The notes under the pieces: model-generated | Database searches by the model: none | What the model was told of the DNA's origin: nothing | Seen by the model: only the letters and a program-made list of their open reading frames with translations | Translations under genes and position numbers: made by a program | Source: Paenibacillus graminis | GTDB lineage: Bacteria > Bacillota > Bacilli > Paenibacillales > Paenibacillaceae | Assembly (NCBI RefSeq): GCF_000758705.1 | Contig: NZ_CP009287.1 | Span: forward strand, 1,364,001 to 1,428,000 | Direction: 5' to 3' | DNA length: 64,000 bases | Part shown: positions 8,637 to 16,671 of the stretch, one piece after another | How positions within the stretch are numbered: the stretch's first letter is position 1 | Layout of the letters: every line of letters starts with the position of its first letter

Positions 8637-9548
8637 TTAAGAATATTTCTCCACCATTTTAATTAAATAATTTCGAAATTCATCAACATATGTTTTGGGC
8701 TCTACGATTTCCAGATTTGTACCGAAGCTTGCCAGGAATTGAAATCCAATACTGTTTTGAGGCACATGGATGGTGGCTAAGAAATAGTCAGAACTATAGT
8801 TTTCAATACTCTTTCGGCCGTACCTTTCAATGAATTGATCTTTTATGCCAGGCGAAATCAACGCCTTAATAGCGGCTAATTGCGGTTGGTAACTTGCCTC
8901 ATGTTCTTGTTCCAATGAATAATCTCTAGGGTTAAATGTATTTTTCTCCATATGAAGATGATCGATCCTGGATAATTTAAATGTTCTATATCTCTGGCGG
9001 TGTAAACAGAATCCCTTCAAATACCAGCTCGTTTCGCTAAAATGAAGCTGATAGGGCTCGACAATTCTATTCGTCGTGGTGCCATTCTTATCTATATAAT
9101 CAAAGGAAACTAACCTTCTCTTTAATATCGATTCTTGGCATATCTTCAAGGTTTGAAGAATCTCAGACCGGCCCGCCCAATCATAAAATGACAGTTCGAT
9201 TGGACCTTTTGGAGACAATGGGCTAACCATGGCTTCTATTTTTTTGATCGTGACTTCAACATCTTCGCTAATTAGAATTTGTTCCAATCCGCCGAGCGCA
9301 GTCAATATATTCTCCAAGTCGGAGCTGCTTAAAAGACGTTTATCAACCTTGTATTCATCCATAATACCGTAGCCGCCATGAACGCCATTGACCGAATAGA
9401 CCGGGATGTTTGATAAACTCAGCGTTTCCATATCGCGAAGAATCGTTCTTTTGGAAACATGAAATAGTTGCGCGAATTCATTTGCCGGAACGATATCTTT
9501 TTTCAGCAATATCATAATGATAGAAATCAGCCTCTCAACCTTGTCCAT
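8637..9548 (-). CDS. WYL-domain transcriptional regulator (YafY/YobV type)
   Basis: 303 residues. The N-terminal HTH_11 domain (FAQLFHVSKRTILRDMETL) is followed by a WYL domain (about 130-215, including FDYIDKNGTTTNRIVEPYQL and SWYLKGFC) and the WCX C-terminal extension. WYL domains sense small ligands or nucleic acids. It is divergent from a VOC gene, and the 103-base gap contains a perfect-arm palindrome, which suggests that this protein controls both. AAGGAGGGGG precedes the ATG. The region is AT-rich compared with the core. Confidence 0.88.
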   Translation of the reverse strand: MDKVERLISIIMILLKKDIVPANEFAQLFHVSKRTILRDMETLSLSNIPVYSVNGVHGGYGIMDEYKVDKRLLSSSDLENILTALGGLEQILISEDVEVTIKKIEAMVSPLSPKGPIELSFYDWAGRSEILQTLKICQESILKRRLVSFDYIDKNGTTTNRIVEPYQLHFSETSWYLKGFCLHRQRYRTFKLSRIDHLHMEKNTFNPRDYSLEQEHEASYQPQLAAIKALISPGIKDQFIERYGRKSIENYSSDYFLATIHVPQNSIGFQFLASFGTNLEIVEPKTYVDEFRNYLIKMVEKYS

Positions 9549-9585
9549 ATTTCCCCCTCCTTTTCCTCTACATTAATCTAAGAAC

Positions 9586-9605
9586 GGTGACATATAGATG
9601 TCACC
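9586..9605. promoter_or_regulatory. Palindromic operator between WYL regulator and VOC gene
   Basis: GGTGACATATAGATGTCACC: 8-bp perfect arms with a 4-base centre, located in the divergent promoter region 37 bases from the WYL start and 46 bases from the VOC start. Confidence 0.65.
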
Positions 9606-9651
9606 TTTAGTGGATTATACTACATTTATAACAAGAAGGAGGTTATGTCCT

Positions 9652-10116
9652 ATGTCAGCTATTGCATATTTAAACTTTGATGGAATCGCAGAACAAGCAA
9701 TTGAATTTTATGCAGAGGCTTTAAACGCAAATGAAGTAAAAAAGGTGAAATTCGGCGATATCCCGCAAGATCCAAACTATCCATTGCCGGAAAATGAATT
9801 AAATATGATCATGGAGTCTTCCATCGAATTCGCAGGCGGGAAAATCATGATGTCGGACATTTTGCCTTCGATGAAGGCGGTAACAGGCGAGCTGGTTAAA
9901 GGCAACAATATACTGATTAGTATCGTTATTGATGATAAACAGGCACTGAACAATTATTTTTCGAATTTGTCTGCCGGTGGTTCTGTTATCATGCCGTTAT
10001 CAGAAATGCCCTGGTCTTCCTGCTTCGGAATGTTGGCTGATAAATTTGGTGTTATCTGGAAAATTAATAGTGATTCAGATCAGTTCCTGGATAAAGTGAT
10101 TTCCAATAAACCGTAA
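9652..10116 (+). CDS. VOC family protein (PhnB-like)
   Basis: 154 residues of the vicinal oxygen chelate fold in the PhnB/3-demethylubiquinone-like subgroup: AYLNFDGIAEQAIEFYAEAL at the start and MPWSSCFGMLADKFGVIWKI at the end are characteristic. The start at 9652 is chosen because AAGGAGG lies 8 bases upstream; an earlier in-frame codon at 9598 lies inside the operator. Function is unknown; members are related to glyoxalase and resistance proteins but often lack activity. It is divergent from the WYL regulator and has its own terminator. Confidence 0.85.
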   Translation: MSAIAYLNFDGIAEQAIEFYAEALNANEVKKVKFGDIPQDPNYPLPENELNMIMESSIEFAGGKIMMSDILPSMKAVTGELVKGNNILISIVIDDKQALNNYFSNLSAGGSVIMPLSEMPWSSCFGMLADKFGVIWKINSDSDQFLDKVISNKP

Positions 10117-10121
10117 CTCAT

Positions 10122-10156
10122 TAAACAATGGTCTTGCAATTACAGGCCATTGTTTA
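10122..10156 (+). terminator. Intrinsic terminator after VOC gene
   Basis: TAAACAATGG and CCATTGTTTA form a 10-bp stem followed by TATATTTCTTTT. Confidence 0.8.
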
Positions 10157-10220
10157 TATTTCTTTTGCGTAACAGGTATGGTAATGTGAATCAAATTGGA
10201 AAGGATCATGTATTTCATCT

Positions 10221-10790
10221 ATGAAAATTGAAAATTTAATTCCGGTAAAGTCGAGAGAAGATTTAAGGAATTGGCTGAAGAACAACGGTAAGACTGAAAA
10301 GTGCTGCTGGGTCTTGGTTAGTATGACACCTATCCCCGATGTGTTGTTATATTTGGACGCGGTCGAAGAAGCTTTGTGCTGTGGATGGATCGATGGAGTC
10401 AAGAAGAAACTGTCTGAAACGGAGCTGGCTCAGAGACTATCGCCTAGAAGTGAAAAGAGCTCATGGACTGAATTAAATAAAGAACGTGTCCGCCGCCTTG
10501 AACAGCTGGGGTTGATGACAGACGAAGGAAGAAGGGTTCTTCCTGATATGGATCACCATTCTTTTACAATAGATGAAGATATAGAGCAAAGGCTAAAAGA
10601 GGAAAAGCAAGTATATGAGAATTTCATCGCATTTCCGGAGCTTTATAAAAGAATTCGGATCGACACGATACAAAGCTATAGAAATCAGCCGGAATTATAT
10701 AAGAACAGATTAGACAAATTCATAACAAACACGAGAGAAAATAAAATGTACGGTCAATGGAACGATAATGGGCGTCTGCTGGCTTACTAA
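10221..10790 (+). CDS. YdeI/OmpD-associated family protein
   Basis: 189 residues. The N-terminal part contains the family pattern CCWVLVSM then ALCCGWIDGVKKKL, and the middle contains RLSPRSEKSSWTELNKERV, both typical of the YdeI/OmdA family, some of whose members help resist antimicrobial peptides. No signal peptide. The ATG has no good ribosome site at normal distance; GGAAAGGA instead precedes an ATG at 10208 that opens a seven-codon frame overlapping this start, so coupling is possible. A terminator follows. Biochemical role unknown. Confidence 0.8.
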   Translation: MKIENLIPVKSREDLRNWLKNNGKTEKCCWVLVSMTPIPDVLLYLDAVEEALCCGWIDGVKKKLSETELAQRLSPRSEKSSWTELNKERVRRLEQLGLMTDEGRRVLPDMDHHSFTIDEDIEQRLKEEKQVYENFIAFPELYKRIRIDTIQSYRNQPELYKNRLDKFITNTRENKMYGQWNDNGRLLAY

Positions 10791-10848
10791 CTAATTTTTG
10801 CGGAGCAATGGCTGGTATCCGTTGGAACGGTACAATTTTCTCCCTGGA

Positions 10849-10876
10849 GAGTGGGGTTACCCCGCTCCTTTCTTTT
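10849..10876 (+). terminator. Intrinsic terminator after YdeI-family gene
   Basis: GAGTGGGG-TTA-CCCCGCTC stem (one G-T pair) followed by CTTTCTTTT. Confidence 0.7.
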
Positions 10877-11011
10877 GGACAAGGACAGTAGTAAATGAAT
10901 AACTCCGTGTGAGAGGGGATGAAAGCGGTTACCATTCTCGGTGATGATCCTGGAATTGAATGGGCAGGCATGCAGAAAGAGTAATCAAGGGTTATCGCCA
11001 AAAGGAGGAAC

Positions 11012-11471
11012 ATGGAGGGGGCTGATCAGCCGTAAAAAATGGGACTGGTTAAACATGGTTGTGTCATCGGCATATCCTATCGGTTTCCCCATGCATTTAA
11101 GTTTTTCTACACCATCTATGTATATTACAGATATTATTCCTTCACCCAATAAGAAGTTAGTTGCGGTCGTGACAGGCTCTAATAAAAGTGAATTTGTTCA
11201 AATTATTAATGTTGAAGAGGGAAGAACAAGTCCAGAGTTAGTAGAATCTGCGAGAGTCAAATATGGTGCACAAAAAGAATTAGATACATGGGTTCGTCCA
11301 GATCATGAGAATTATAGTTATGCAGACAAAGTAGTGTAGAAAGACAATGATACTTTAGAGTTTGAGGGCTTTCTTGCATATCAGGATACTGAGATTATAG
11401 AAAATGTTACTGTAGCATATCAGTTTAGTAAAAAGGTAATAGAAGTAAAAGGAATTAATCAGTCTCGATGA
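11012..11471 (+). pseudogene. Decayed hypothetical gene (frameshift plus nonsense codon)
   Basis: AAAAGGAGG precedes an ATG at 11012 that closes after seven codons (MEGADQP). A frame shifted by one base continues with KKWDWLNMVVSSAYPIGF and SPNKKLVAVVTGSNKSEFV up to a TAG at 11337. The same frame then stays open for 43 more codons (KDNDTLEFEGFLAYQDTEII) to a TGA at 11469. A good ribosome site with one gene-like composition on both sides of two lesions suggests one ancestral protein of about 150 residues. Family not recognised. A cre-like TGAAAGCGGTTACC at 10920 may belong to its old promoter. Sequencing error is the alternative. Confidence 0.55.
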
Positions 11472-11491
11472 GTGGTAATTTTCAAAAGAAG

Positions 11492-11512
11492 GGCCATCCG
11501 CAAAGGATGGCC
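11492..11512 (-). terminator. Intrinsic terminator downstream of glpX
   Basis: GGCCATCC and GGATGGCC form an 8-bp stem. On the minus strand it is followed by CTTCTTTTG, so it most probably ends the ccpN-ppsR-glpX transcript. Confidence 0.7.
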
Positions 11513-11550
11513 TAAAACTTGCTGTTACAGCTGCCGCGGTGATCCGCAGA

Positions 11551-12546
11551 TTAGATAAAAGCGGCATCCGGTCTGCTGGCCGTTACCTGCGGAATCTCCT
11601 TGCCCGGCAGGAAATGAATGCTGCGGATGTAGCGGATTGTGCGGCTCTGCGCCCGCATGATGACGGAATGCGTCTCGGCGCGTTCCTTGCCGATGAAGCG
11701 GACTCCGCTCAAAAATTCGCCGGAGGTCACGCCGGTCGCCGCGAAGATGACATCGCCGGTGCCGACCATATCCTCCATCGAGAGGACACGCGTCGGATTC
11801 TCGATGCCCATCAGCAGGCAGCGCTGCAGCTCGAAGGGGCCTTCCGGCAGCAGCTTGCCCTGGAGCTCACCGCCGAGGCACTTCAGCGCGGCTGCCGCCA
11901 GCACGCCTTCCGGTGCTCCGCCGGAGCCCATGTACAGGTCAACATCGCTGTCCGGCAGGGCTGCAGCAATAGCTCCGGCCACATCGCCGTGGCCGATCAG
12001 CTTGACGCGCACGCCCAGCCCGCGCAGCGTGGCGATCAGCTGCTCGTGCCGCTTGCGGTCCAGGACCATCACCGTCAGCTCGGAGAGCGCTTTGCCGGTG
12101 ATGAGGCTGGCCTTGCGCAGCGTGACCTCGGCCGGATCTTCCAGGCTGAGCCTGCCGGCCAGTTCGGGACCGCAGGCGAGCTTCTCCATGTATATATCAG
12201 GCGCATGGAGCAGGCTGCCCCGGTCGGCGATGGCAATTACCGACTGGGCATTGTGCAGCCCGCAGGCTACGACCTCTGTGCCTTCCAGCGGATCTACGGC
12301 TACATCAACGGAAGGGCCGTTCCGGTTCCCGACCTGCTCACCGATATAGAGCATCGGCGCTTCGTCCATTTCCCCTTCACCGATGACCACTGTCCCGTCG
12401 ATAGAGACGGAATCAAACATGGAACGGATGGCGGTTGTGGCCGCATCATCCGCAGCATTTTTATCGCCCCGTCCAATCCAGCGGGCCGAGGATAAAGCGC
12501 CCAGTTCAGTTACCCGTACAATTTCCAGTGCCAATTCGCGTTCCAT
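11551..12546 (-). CDS. glpX: Class II fructose-1,6-bisphosphatase
   Basis: 331 residues, full length for GlpX. It hydrolyses fructose 1,6-bisphosphate to fructose 6-phosphate in gluconeogenesis. Diagnostic motifs: the Mg2+-binding GEGEMDEAPMLYIGE near residue 57 and AVDPLEGTEV near residue 83, then LIGHGDVAGAIAAALP and MGSGGAPEGVLAAAALK further on. AGGAGGG-like GGAGGG precedes the ATG. It is the last gene of an apparent operon with ppsR (55 bases upstream) and ccpN, both linked to gluconeogenic control, which supports the assignment. Confidence 0.95.
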   Translation of the reverse strand: MERELALEIVRVTELGALSSARWIGRGDKNAADDAATTAIRSMFDSVSIDGTVVIGEGEMDEAPMLYIGEQVGNRNGPSVDVAVDPLEGTEVVACGLHNAQSVIAIADRGSLLHAPDIYMEKLACGPELAGRLSLEDPAEVTLRKASLITGKALSELTVMVLDRKRHEQLIATLRGLGVRVKLIGHGDVAGAIAAALPDSDVDLYMGSGGAPEGVLAAAALKCLGGELQGKLLPEGPFELQRCLLMGIENPTRVLSMEDMVGTGDVIFAATGVTSGEFLSGVRFIGKERAETHSVIMRAQSRTIRYIRSIHFLPGKEIPQVTASRPDAAFI

Positions 12547-12601
12547 ATGATTTCCCTCCAGTATTATATTTGTATAGGTTCAAACCAGCAGTAAACGAAT
12601 C

Positions 12602-13414
12602 TTACGGGGAATCGGTAATATAACCCATAATAATGCCTGCAGTTTCTTCGATGGCCTTGTTCGAAATATCAATCACAGGACAGCCCAGCTTGCTGAACAG
12701 CACGGCGGCATATTCCATTTCTTCAGTGATGCGCTCCAGGCTGGCGTACTGCGAGCCTGCCGGGAGTCCGAGCTGCTTCAGCCTCTCGGAGCGGATCTTC
12801 AGCATATACTCGGGTTTCATCGTAAGCCCGATGAGCCGGTTCGGCGGCAGGCTCATCAGCTGCTGCGGCGGACCGATTTCGGGAACGATGGGGTAGTTCA
12901 CAACCTTTTTGCCCCGGTGGGCGAGAAAGATGCTGAGCGGGGTCTTAGAGGTGCGGGACATGCCCAGCAGCACAATATCTGCCTTCAGCATCGCACCAAG
13001 ATCGCGCCCGTCGTCACAGGCGACGGTGAATTCTATCGCCTCGATCCGCCGGAAATAGTCCTCGTCGAGCTGGTGAAGCAGCCCCGGCCGGGCCTGGGGC
13101 GCATCATCGAAGGTATCGATGAAGGCCTGCATCATCGGGCCCATGATATCAACAATCCGCAGGTCCAGACGTACCGCTTCCTCGCGGATCATCTCCCGCA
13201 GCTCCGGCTGAACCAGCGTGTAGGCGACAAAGCCCTGAAGCTGGGCAGTCTCCTCCATCAGCTTCCGCAGCTCGTCTTCATGCCTTACATTGCCGTATCT
13301 TCTGATCGTGACACGCTGATTCTGAAATTGGTGGATAACAGCCTGGACGACAGCCTCTGCTGTATCCCCTATAGAATCCGAGCATATCGTAATGAAATGT
13401 GAGGATGGCTCCAT
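12602..13414 (-). CDS. ppsR: Pyruvate phosphate dikinase / PEP synthase regulatory protein (DUF299)
   Basis: 270 residues of the DUF299 (YqfL/PpsR) family: bifunctional ADP- or ATP-dependent Ser/Thr kinase and pyrophosphorylase that switches PPDK or PEP synthase off and on. The N-terminal ICSDSIGDTAEAVVQAVI and the P-loop-like GMSRTSKTPLSIFLAHRG near residue 150 are the family signatures, followed by YPIVPEIGPP. GGGAGG precedes the ATG. It sits 19 bases after ccpN, the same order as B. subtilis ccpN-yqfL. No ppdK or ppsA gene lies in the window. Confidence 0.92.
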   Translation of the reverse strand: MEPSSHFITICSDSIGDTAEAVVQAVIHQFQNQRVTIRRYGNVRHEDELRKLMEETAQLQGFVAYTLVQPELREMIREEAVRLDLRIVDIMGPMMQAFIDTFDDAPQARPGLLHQLDEDYFRRIEAIEFTVACDDGRDLGAMLKADIVLLGMSRTSKTPLSIFLAHRGKKVVNYPIVPEIGPPQQLMSLPPNRLIGLTMKPEYMLKIRSERLKQLGLPAGSQYASLERITEEMEYAAVLFSKLGCPVIDISNKAIEETAGIIMGYITDSP

Positions 13415-13433
13415 GCGCTTTTGATTCCTCCCG

Positions 13434-14078
13434 TTATCCTTTAGCTTCTAGATCGAGGAGAAGTTTGACAATGGAAGTTTTGGTCAGCCGTCCGGCCACG
13501 TCGAGCCTTGGGCCGTTTTCTTCCACAGTACCGGGGATCACCACCGGCAAACTGTCCACCTCGTGAAAAATCATTTTTTGTGCGGCATCAAGCACCGAAT
13601 CTTCGGGAGAAACCGTCACGACCTTGGGCTGGCGGGTCATTACCATGCTCACAGGCATGGATACCGCGCCGGGATTGCCCAGCGTAACCTTCAAAAAATC
13701 CTTCCGCGAGGCCACTCCGGTCAGCTTGCCGTCCCCGTCGCAGATGATCAGCGTGCCGACATCCTGTAGAAACAGTGTAACTACGGCATCCTGAATCGTT
13801 GTCGTCTCGCGGATAATGATCGGAATGCTCTGAATGTCCTTGACCTTGGTTTCCTTAAGCAGATAGCTGCCGCCGAGGCGCTCCGAGGTTTTTTTGCCGG
13901 GAAAATAACCCACCTTGGGTTTAGCGTCAATGTACTCCAGCATGACGAGCACGGACAAGTCCGAGCGGATCGTCGGCTTGCTGAGATTAAGATGCTCTGC
14001 AATTTGCTCGGCGGTTATCGGCGCTCTTTTTTTGACAATTTCAATAATTTGCAGTTGACGGGATGTCAGTTCGATCAC
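13434..14078 (-). CDS. ccpN: Gluconeogenesis repressor CcpN (HTH plus two CBS domains)
   Basis: 214 residues: an N-terminal winged helix (LTSRQLQIIEIVKKRAPITA, then LNLSKPTIRSDLSVL) and two CBS domains (about 80-140 and 145-210; ASRKDFLK marks the first) that bind adenine nucleotides. B. subtilis CcpN represses gapB and pckA on glucose. The GTG at 14078 is preferred: GGAGGG lies 5 bases upstream and the length then matches the family; the longer frame from 14156 adds an untypical tail. It heads ccpN-ppsR-glpX. Confidence 0.9.
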   Translation of the reverse strand: MIELTSRQLQIIEIVKKRAPITAEQIAEHLNLSKPTIRSDLSVLVMLEYIDAKPKVGYFPGKKTSERLGGSYLLKETKVKDIQSIPIIIRETTTIQDAVVTLFLQDVGTLIICDGDGKLTGVASRKDFLKVTLGNPGAVSMPVSMVMTRQPKVVTVSPEDSVLDAAQKMIFHEVDSLPVVIPGTVEENGPRLDVAGRLTKTSIVKLLLDLEAKG

Positions 14079-14174
14079 AGGTTCCCTCCACTTTCCGGAT
14101 ACAATCTGGCGTTCCTTTACTGAAAAGGAGCACCGTTTGCCGATTCCCCCTTCCATTCTTACGTGCTATTGGAA

Positions 14175-14200
14175 TATATAACCCTTAACTTGGTTATATA
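14175..14200. promoter_or_regulatory. Inverted repeat upstream of ccpN
   Basis: TATATAACC, 8 bases, GGTTATATA: perfect 9-bp arms about 100 bases before the ccpN start, in a very AT-rich promoter region (to about 14260). It may be an operator or promoter element. No experimental counterpart is known to me. Confidence 0.4.
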
Positions 14201-14339
14201 ATACGCAATAATGATCATTAATGCAATATATAATACGTCATATATATTATATTTAATAAAATTAACGTCTCTCATTCGTGGTTAGAACGTAGGCAGGTAA
14301 GTGCAGTTGATACCCCAGAGCGGAAGCTCGGAGGAGGAT

Positions 14340-14610
14340 ACATGGAGTCTGGTGGTGTAGGGACTCAGGGCTGTGTGTAAAAGGTGAGTGGGAAGTAGGG
14401 GAATGGAGTAGCTGGGTGGAAAGCAGTGAGTAGGGGGAGAGTGCAGAAGGTTCAGAGTAGAAAGTTGAGAGTAGAAAGTGGAAGTAGAAAGTTGAGCGTA
14501 GGGAGTAGCTGGCTGGAAGTAGTGAGTAGAGTAGAAAGTAAAAGCCGAAGGTTGAGAGTAGGGAGTGGGAAGTAGCTCGCTGGGGAGTAGTGAATAGGTA
14601 TGTTATGAGT
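14340..14610. repeat. Purine-rich degenerate repeats
   Basis: The plus strand is almost pyrimidine-free, made of degenerate copies of GAGTAGAAAGT and of a longer unit GGAGTAGCTGG(C/G)TGGAA(A)G(C/T)AGTGAGTAG at about 14403, 14504 and 14567. A shorter stretch of similar composition occurs at about 24020-24085 next to another repeat array. No gene is seen. Confidence 0.55.
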
Positions 14611-14640
14611 AATGAGTTGGCAGGTGCCCGGTTCTTAGCG

Positions 14641-14740
14641 TTGCGGACACAGATGCGCTTATTTGGTGGAAAAGAGCAATTTTGCTGTTTTTGCGGACTC
14701 AGGAGCTCTTATTTCGTGGTGTTCGACCCGTATTGGGAGG
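14641..14740. repeat. Two degenerate 50-bp units
   Basis: TTGCGGAC begins at 14641 and again at 14691, each followed by CA/TCAG...G(C/A)GCTCTTATTT(G/C)GTGG-type sequence. The spacing of 50 bases matches the period of the other arrays in this window. The intervening part includes AGCAATTTTGCT, a short palindrome. Confidence 0.5.
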
Positions 14741-14881
14741 ATAAGATGTCAATAGCCGCTCCTGTGTCCTCAATCGAGGAATACAGGGGTTACTTTTAAG
14801 AATGACGGCTCTGCTGTCCGCTAGAGAGCAAAGTATCGAGGTGCAGCTCGTCGCGGGCGTGCGCCTTGGGGTGCACAGGGC

Positions 14882-15419
14882 CCAAACAACGGCAAACCTG
14901 CCGTTGTTAAGGGAGCCCCCGGCCCGACAGGCCCAAACAACGGCAAACCTGCCGTTGTTAAGGGAGCCCCCGGCCCGACAGGCCCAAACAACGGCAAACC
15001 TGCCGTTGTTAAGTGAGCCCAGGGCCCGACAGGCCCAAACAACGGTAAAACTGCCGTTGTTAAGTGAGCCCAGGGCCCGGCAGGCCCAAACAACGGTAAA
15101 ACTGCCGTTGTTAAGGGAGCCCCCGGCCCGGCAGGCCCAAACAACGGTAAAACTGCCGTTGTTAAGTGAGCCCCCGGCCCGGCAGGCCCAAACAACGGCA
15201 AACCTGCCGTTGTTAAGGGAGCCCCCGGCCCGGCAGGCCCAAACAACGGCAAACCTGCCGTTGTTAAGTGAGCCCCCGGCCCGGCAGGCCCAAACAACGG
15301 CAAAACTGCCGTTGTTAAGGGAGCCCCCGGCCCGGCAGGCCCAAACAACGGCGAAATTGCCGTTGTTAAGGGAGCCCCCGGCCCGGCAGGCCCAAACAAC
15401 GGCGAAACTGCCGTTGTTA
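14882..15419. repeat. Eleven tandem 51-bp hairpin units
   Basis: Palindromes with arms AACAACGGCA / TGCCGTTGTT start at 14885 and then every 51 bases exactly, to 15395 (eleven copies). Central variants (GGTAAAACTG, GGCGAAATTG, GGCGAAACTG) keep most pairing. The spacers between hairpins are also conserved (GGGAGCCCCCGGCCC...GGCCC), so they are not unique spacers as in CRISPR. Because 51 is a multiple of 3, several frames stay open and give artificial 17-residue repeat proteins. The array lies between the start of ccpN and the end of the EamA gene. Confidence 0.95.
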
Positions 15420-15513
15420 GCGTCACGCCCGGCCGCCCCCACGCCGAGCCCGGCCGTCCCAGCCCGGTCGCCCCAGCCCGGCTATCTGCGCCATCCTGCG
15501 CAGGCCACTGCTT

Positions 15514-16473
15514 TTACAAAACCTGTTTCTGCGGGTAAGCTTCCGCTGCTGCAGGCTGAATTAACGGGGGGCTCTGCTTCGGCTTGAACAGCAGCAGCTT
15601 CAGTGCGCCTGCATTTACAAGCACGGTGCCGGTGATGATGGTGAACACGCCGAGCAGAGTGATCCAGGTTACAGTCTCTCCGTAGAACAGGAAACCTACG
15701 CCAACTGCAATCGGCGGGGAGATGTACAGCCACGTAGAAGGAAAGACGGGATTGGTTTTGGCGACCAGCCAGTAGAACAGCGTGTGTCCGACCATGGAGC
15801 CGACCACGGTCAGGTAGAGCAGGGAACCGGCGGTTTGGAACGACAGCAGAAATCCGGGATGCACGTTTTCTGTGAACAGGGACAGAAGGAACAGCAGCGC
15901 GCCGCCGTACATCATCTGTGCTGCATTCAGGGCAACGGGCGATTCGCCGGAGAAGGTGCGGGTTACTTTTTTGGAATAGATCGCCCCCGCCGCATAACAG
16001 ATTTCTCCGATCAGCACTATGGCGCAGCCGATGGTCCACAGGGGGGAAACCTCAATGGCAAGATTGGGCAGCACGAGCAGCAGTACGCCGGTGAAGCCGA
16101 TGATGCAGCCGATCAGCGAATAGGAGGGCGCTTTTTGCCGGAGAAACGCAGTCTGCATCAGCAGAATCATCATGGGACCGGTAGCCGACAGCACAGCGGC
16201 AAGCCCTGAGGAAACATATTGCTCGGCCCAGTACAGTGCGGAGAAGGTTCCAAACGTCAGCGCAGCGCCGGTGAACAGCATTTCTTTGCGCAGAAGCAAG
16301 CGGAAGCTGGCTTTGCCTCTCCAGGCCATAAAAAGAAAAAGTACAGCACCTGCAACGAAAAAGCGCAGACCCGCCGAGAAAAACGGAGGCGCCCCGGCGT
16401 CCACGCCGATTTTTATAGCCAGGAAGGTAGTGCCGAAGATCAGGCAGACGAGCGAGTAAGCGAGCATAATCAT
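15514..16473 (-). CDS. EamA family transporter (DMT superfamily)
   Basis: 319 residues with ten hydrophobic segments arranged as two EamA repeats (about 5-135 and 150-285), typical of drug/metabolite exporters. The N-terminal CLIFGTTFLAIKIGVDAGAPP is characteristic. It should export a small metabolite or amino acid from the cytoplasm. GGGGAA precedes the ATG. A MocR-type regulator is divergently encoded with direct repeats between, which suggests control by that PLP-binding regulator and a substrate related to amino acids or vitamin B6. Confidence 0.9.
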   Translation of the reverse strand: MIMLAYSLVCLIFGTTFLAIKIGVDAGAPPFFSAGLRFFVAGAVLFLFMAWRGKASFRLLLRKEMLFTGAALTFGTFSALYWAEQYVSSGLAAVLSATGPMMILLMQTAFLRQKAPSYSLIGCIIGFTGVLLLVLPNLAIEVSPLWTIGCAIVLIGEICYAAGAIYSKKVTRTFSGESPVALNAAQMMYGGALLFLLSLFTENVHPGFLLSFQTAGSLLYLTVVGSMVGHTLFYWLVAKTNPVFPSTWLYISPPIAVGVGFLFYGETVTWITLLGVFTIITGTVLVNAGALKLLLFKPKQSPPLIQPAAAEAYPQKQVL

Positions 16474-16544
16474 GTTTCAGTTCCCCTTTGTGATGGTAAT
16501 GTGGCAGTCGGTTGAAGGTTTTGATTAATCATATCCGATGGGAA

Positions 16545-16577
16545 ACAGAACAGATTGCGGATCACAGAACAGATGGC
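16545..16577. promoter_or_regulatory. Direct repeats, candidate MocR operator
   Basis: ACAGAACAGATTGC (16545) and ACAGAACAGATGGC (16564) are 19 bases apart in the divergent EamA/MocR promoter region. GntR/MocR regulators such as GabR and PdxR bind direct repeats, so this is a plausible site. Confidence 0.55.
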
Positions 16578-16671
16578 AATCAGAATATTGTACAATAGGG
16601 CAAAGAGAAGTTGGTTGATATTGAACTTGGCGGTCTGGCGGATCATTTTTTTGGAGAGAGGGAGACAATTG

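Noticed and set aside
10920..10933. cre site TGAAAGCGGTTACC
   Set aside because: One mismatch to consensus, but it precedes only a decayed gene, so it is noted there and not called as a feature.
14882..15419. CRISPR array
   Set aside because: Regular palindromic repeats, but the sequences between the palindromes are themselves repeated, not unique, and there are no cas genes in the window.
14802..15587. Long open frames (about 200-260 codons, both strands) coding a 17-residue repeat
   Set aside because: They follow from a 51-bp repeat whose length is a multiple of three; no ribosome site, several frames equally open, and composition follows the repeat.
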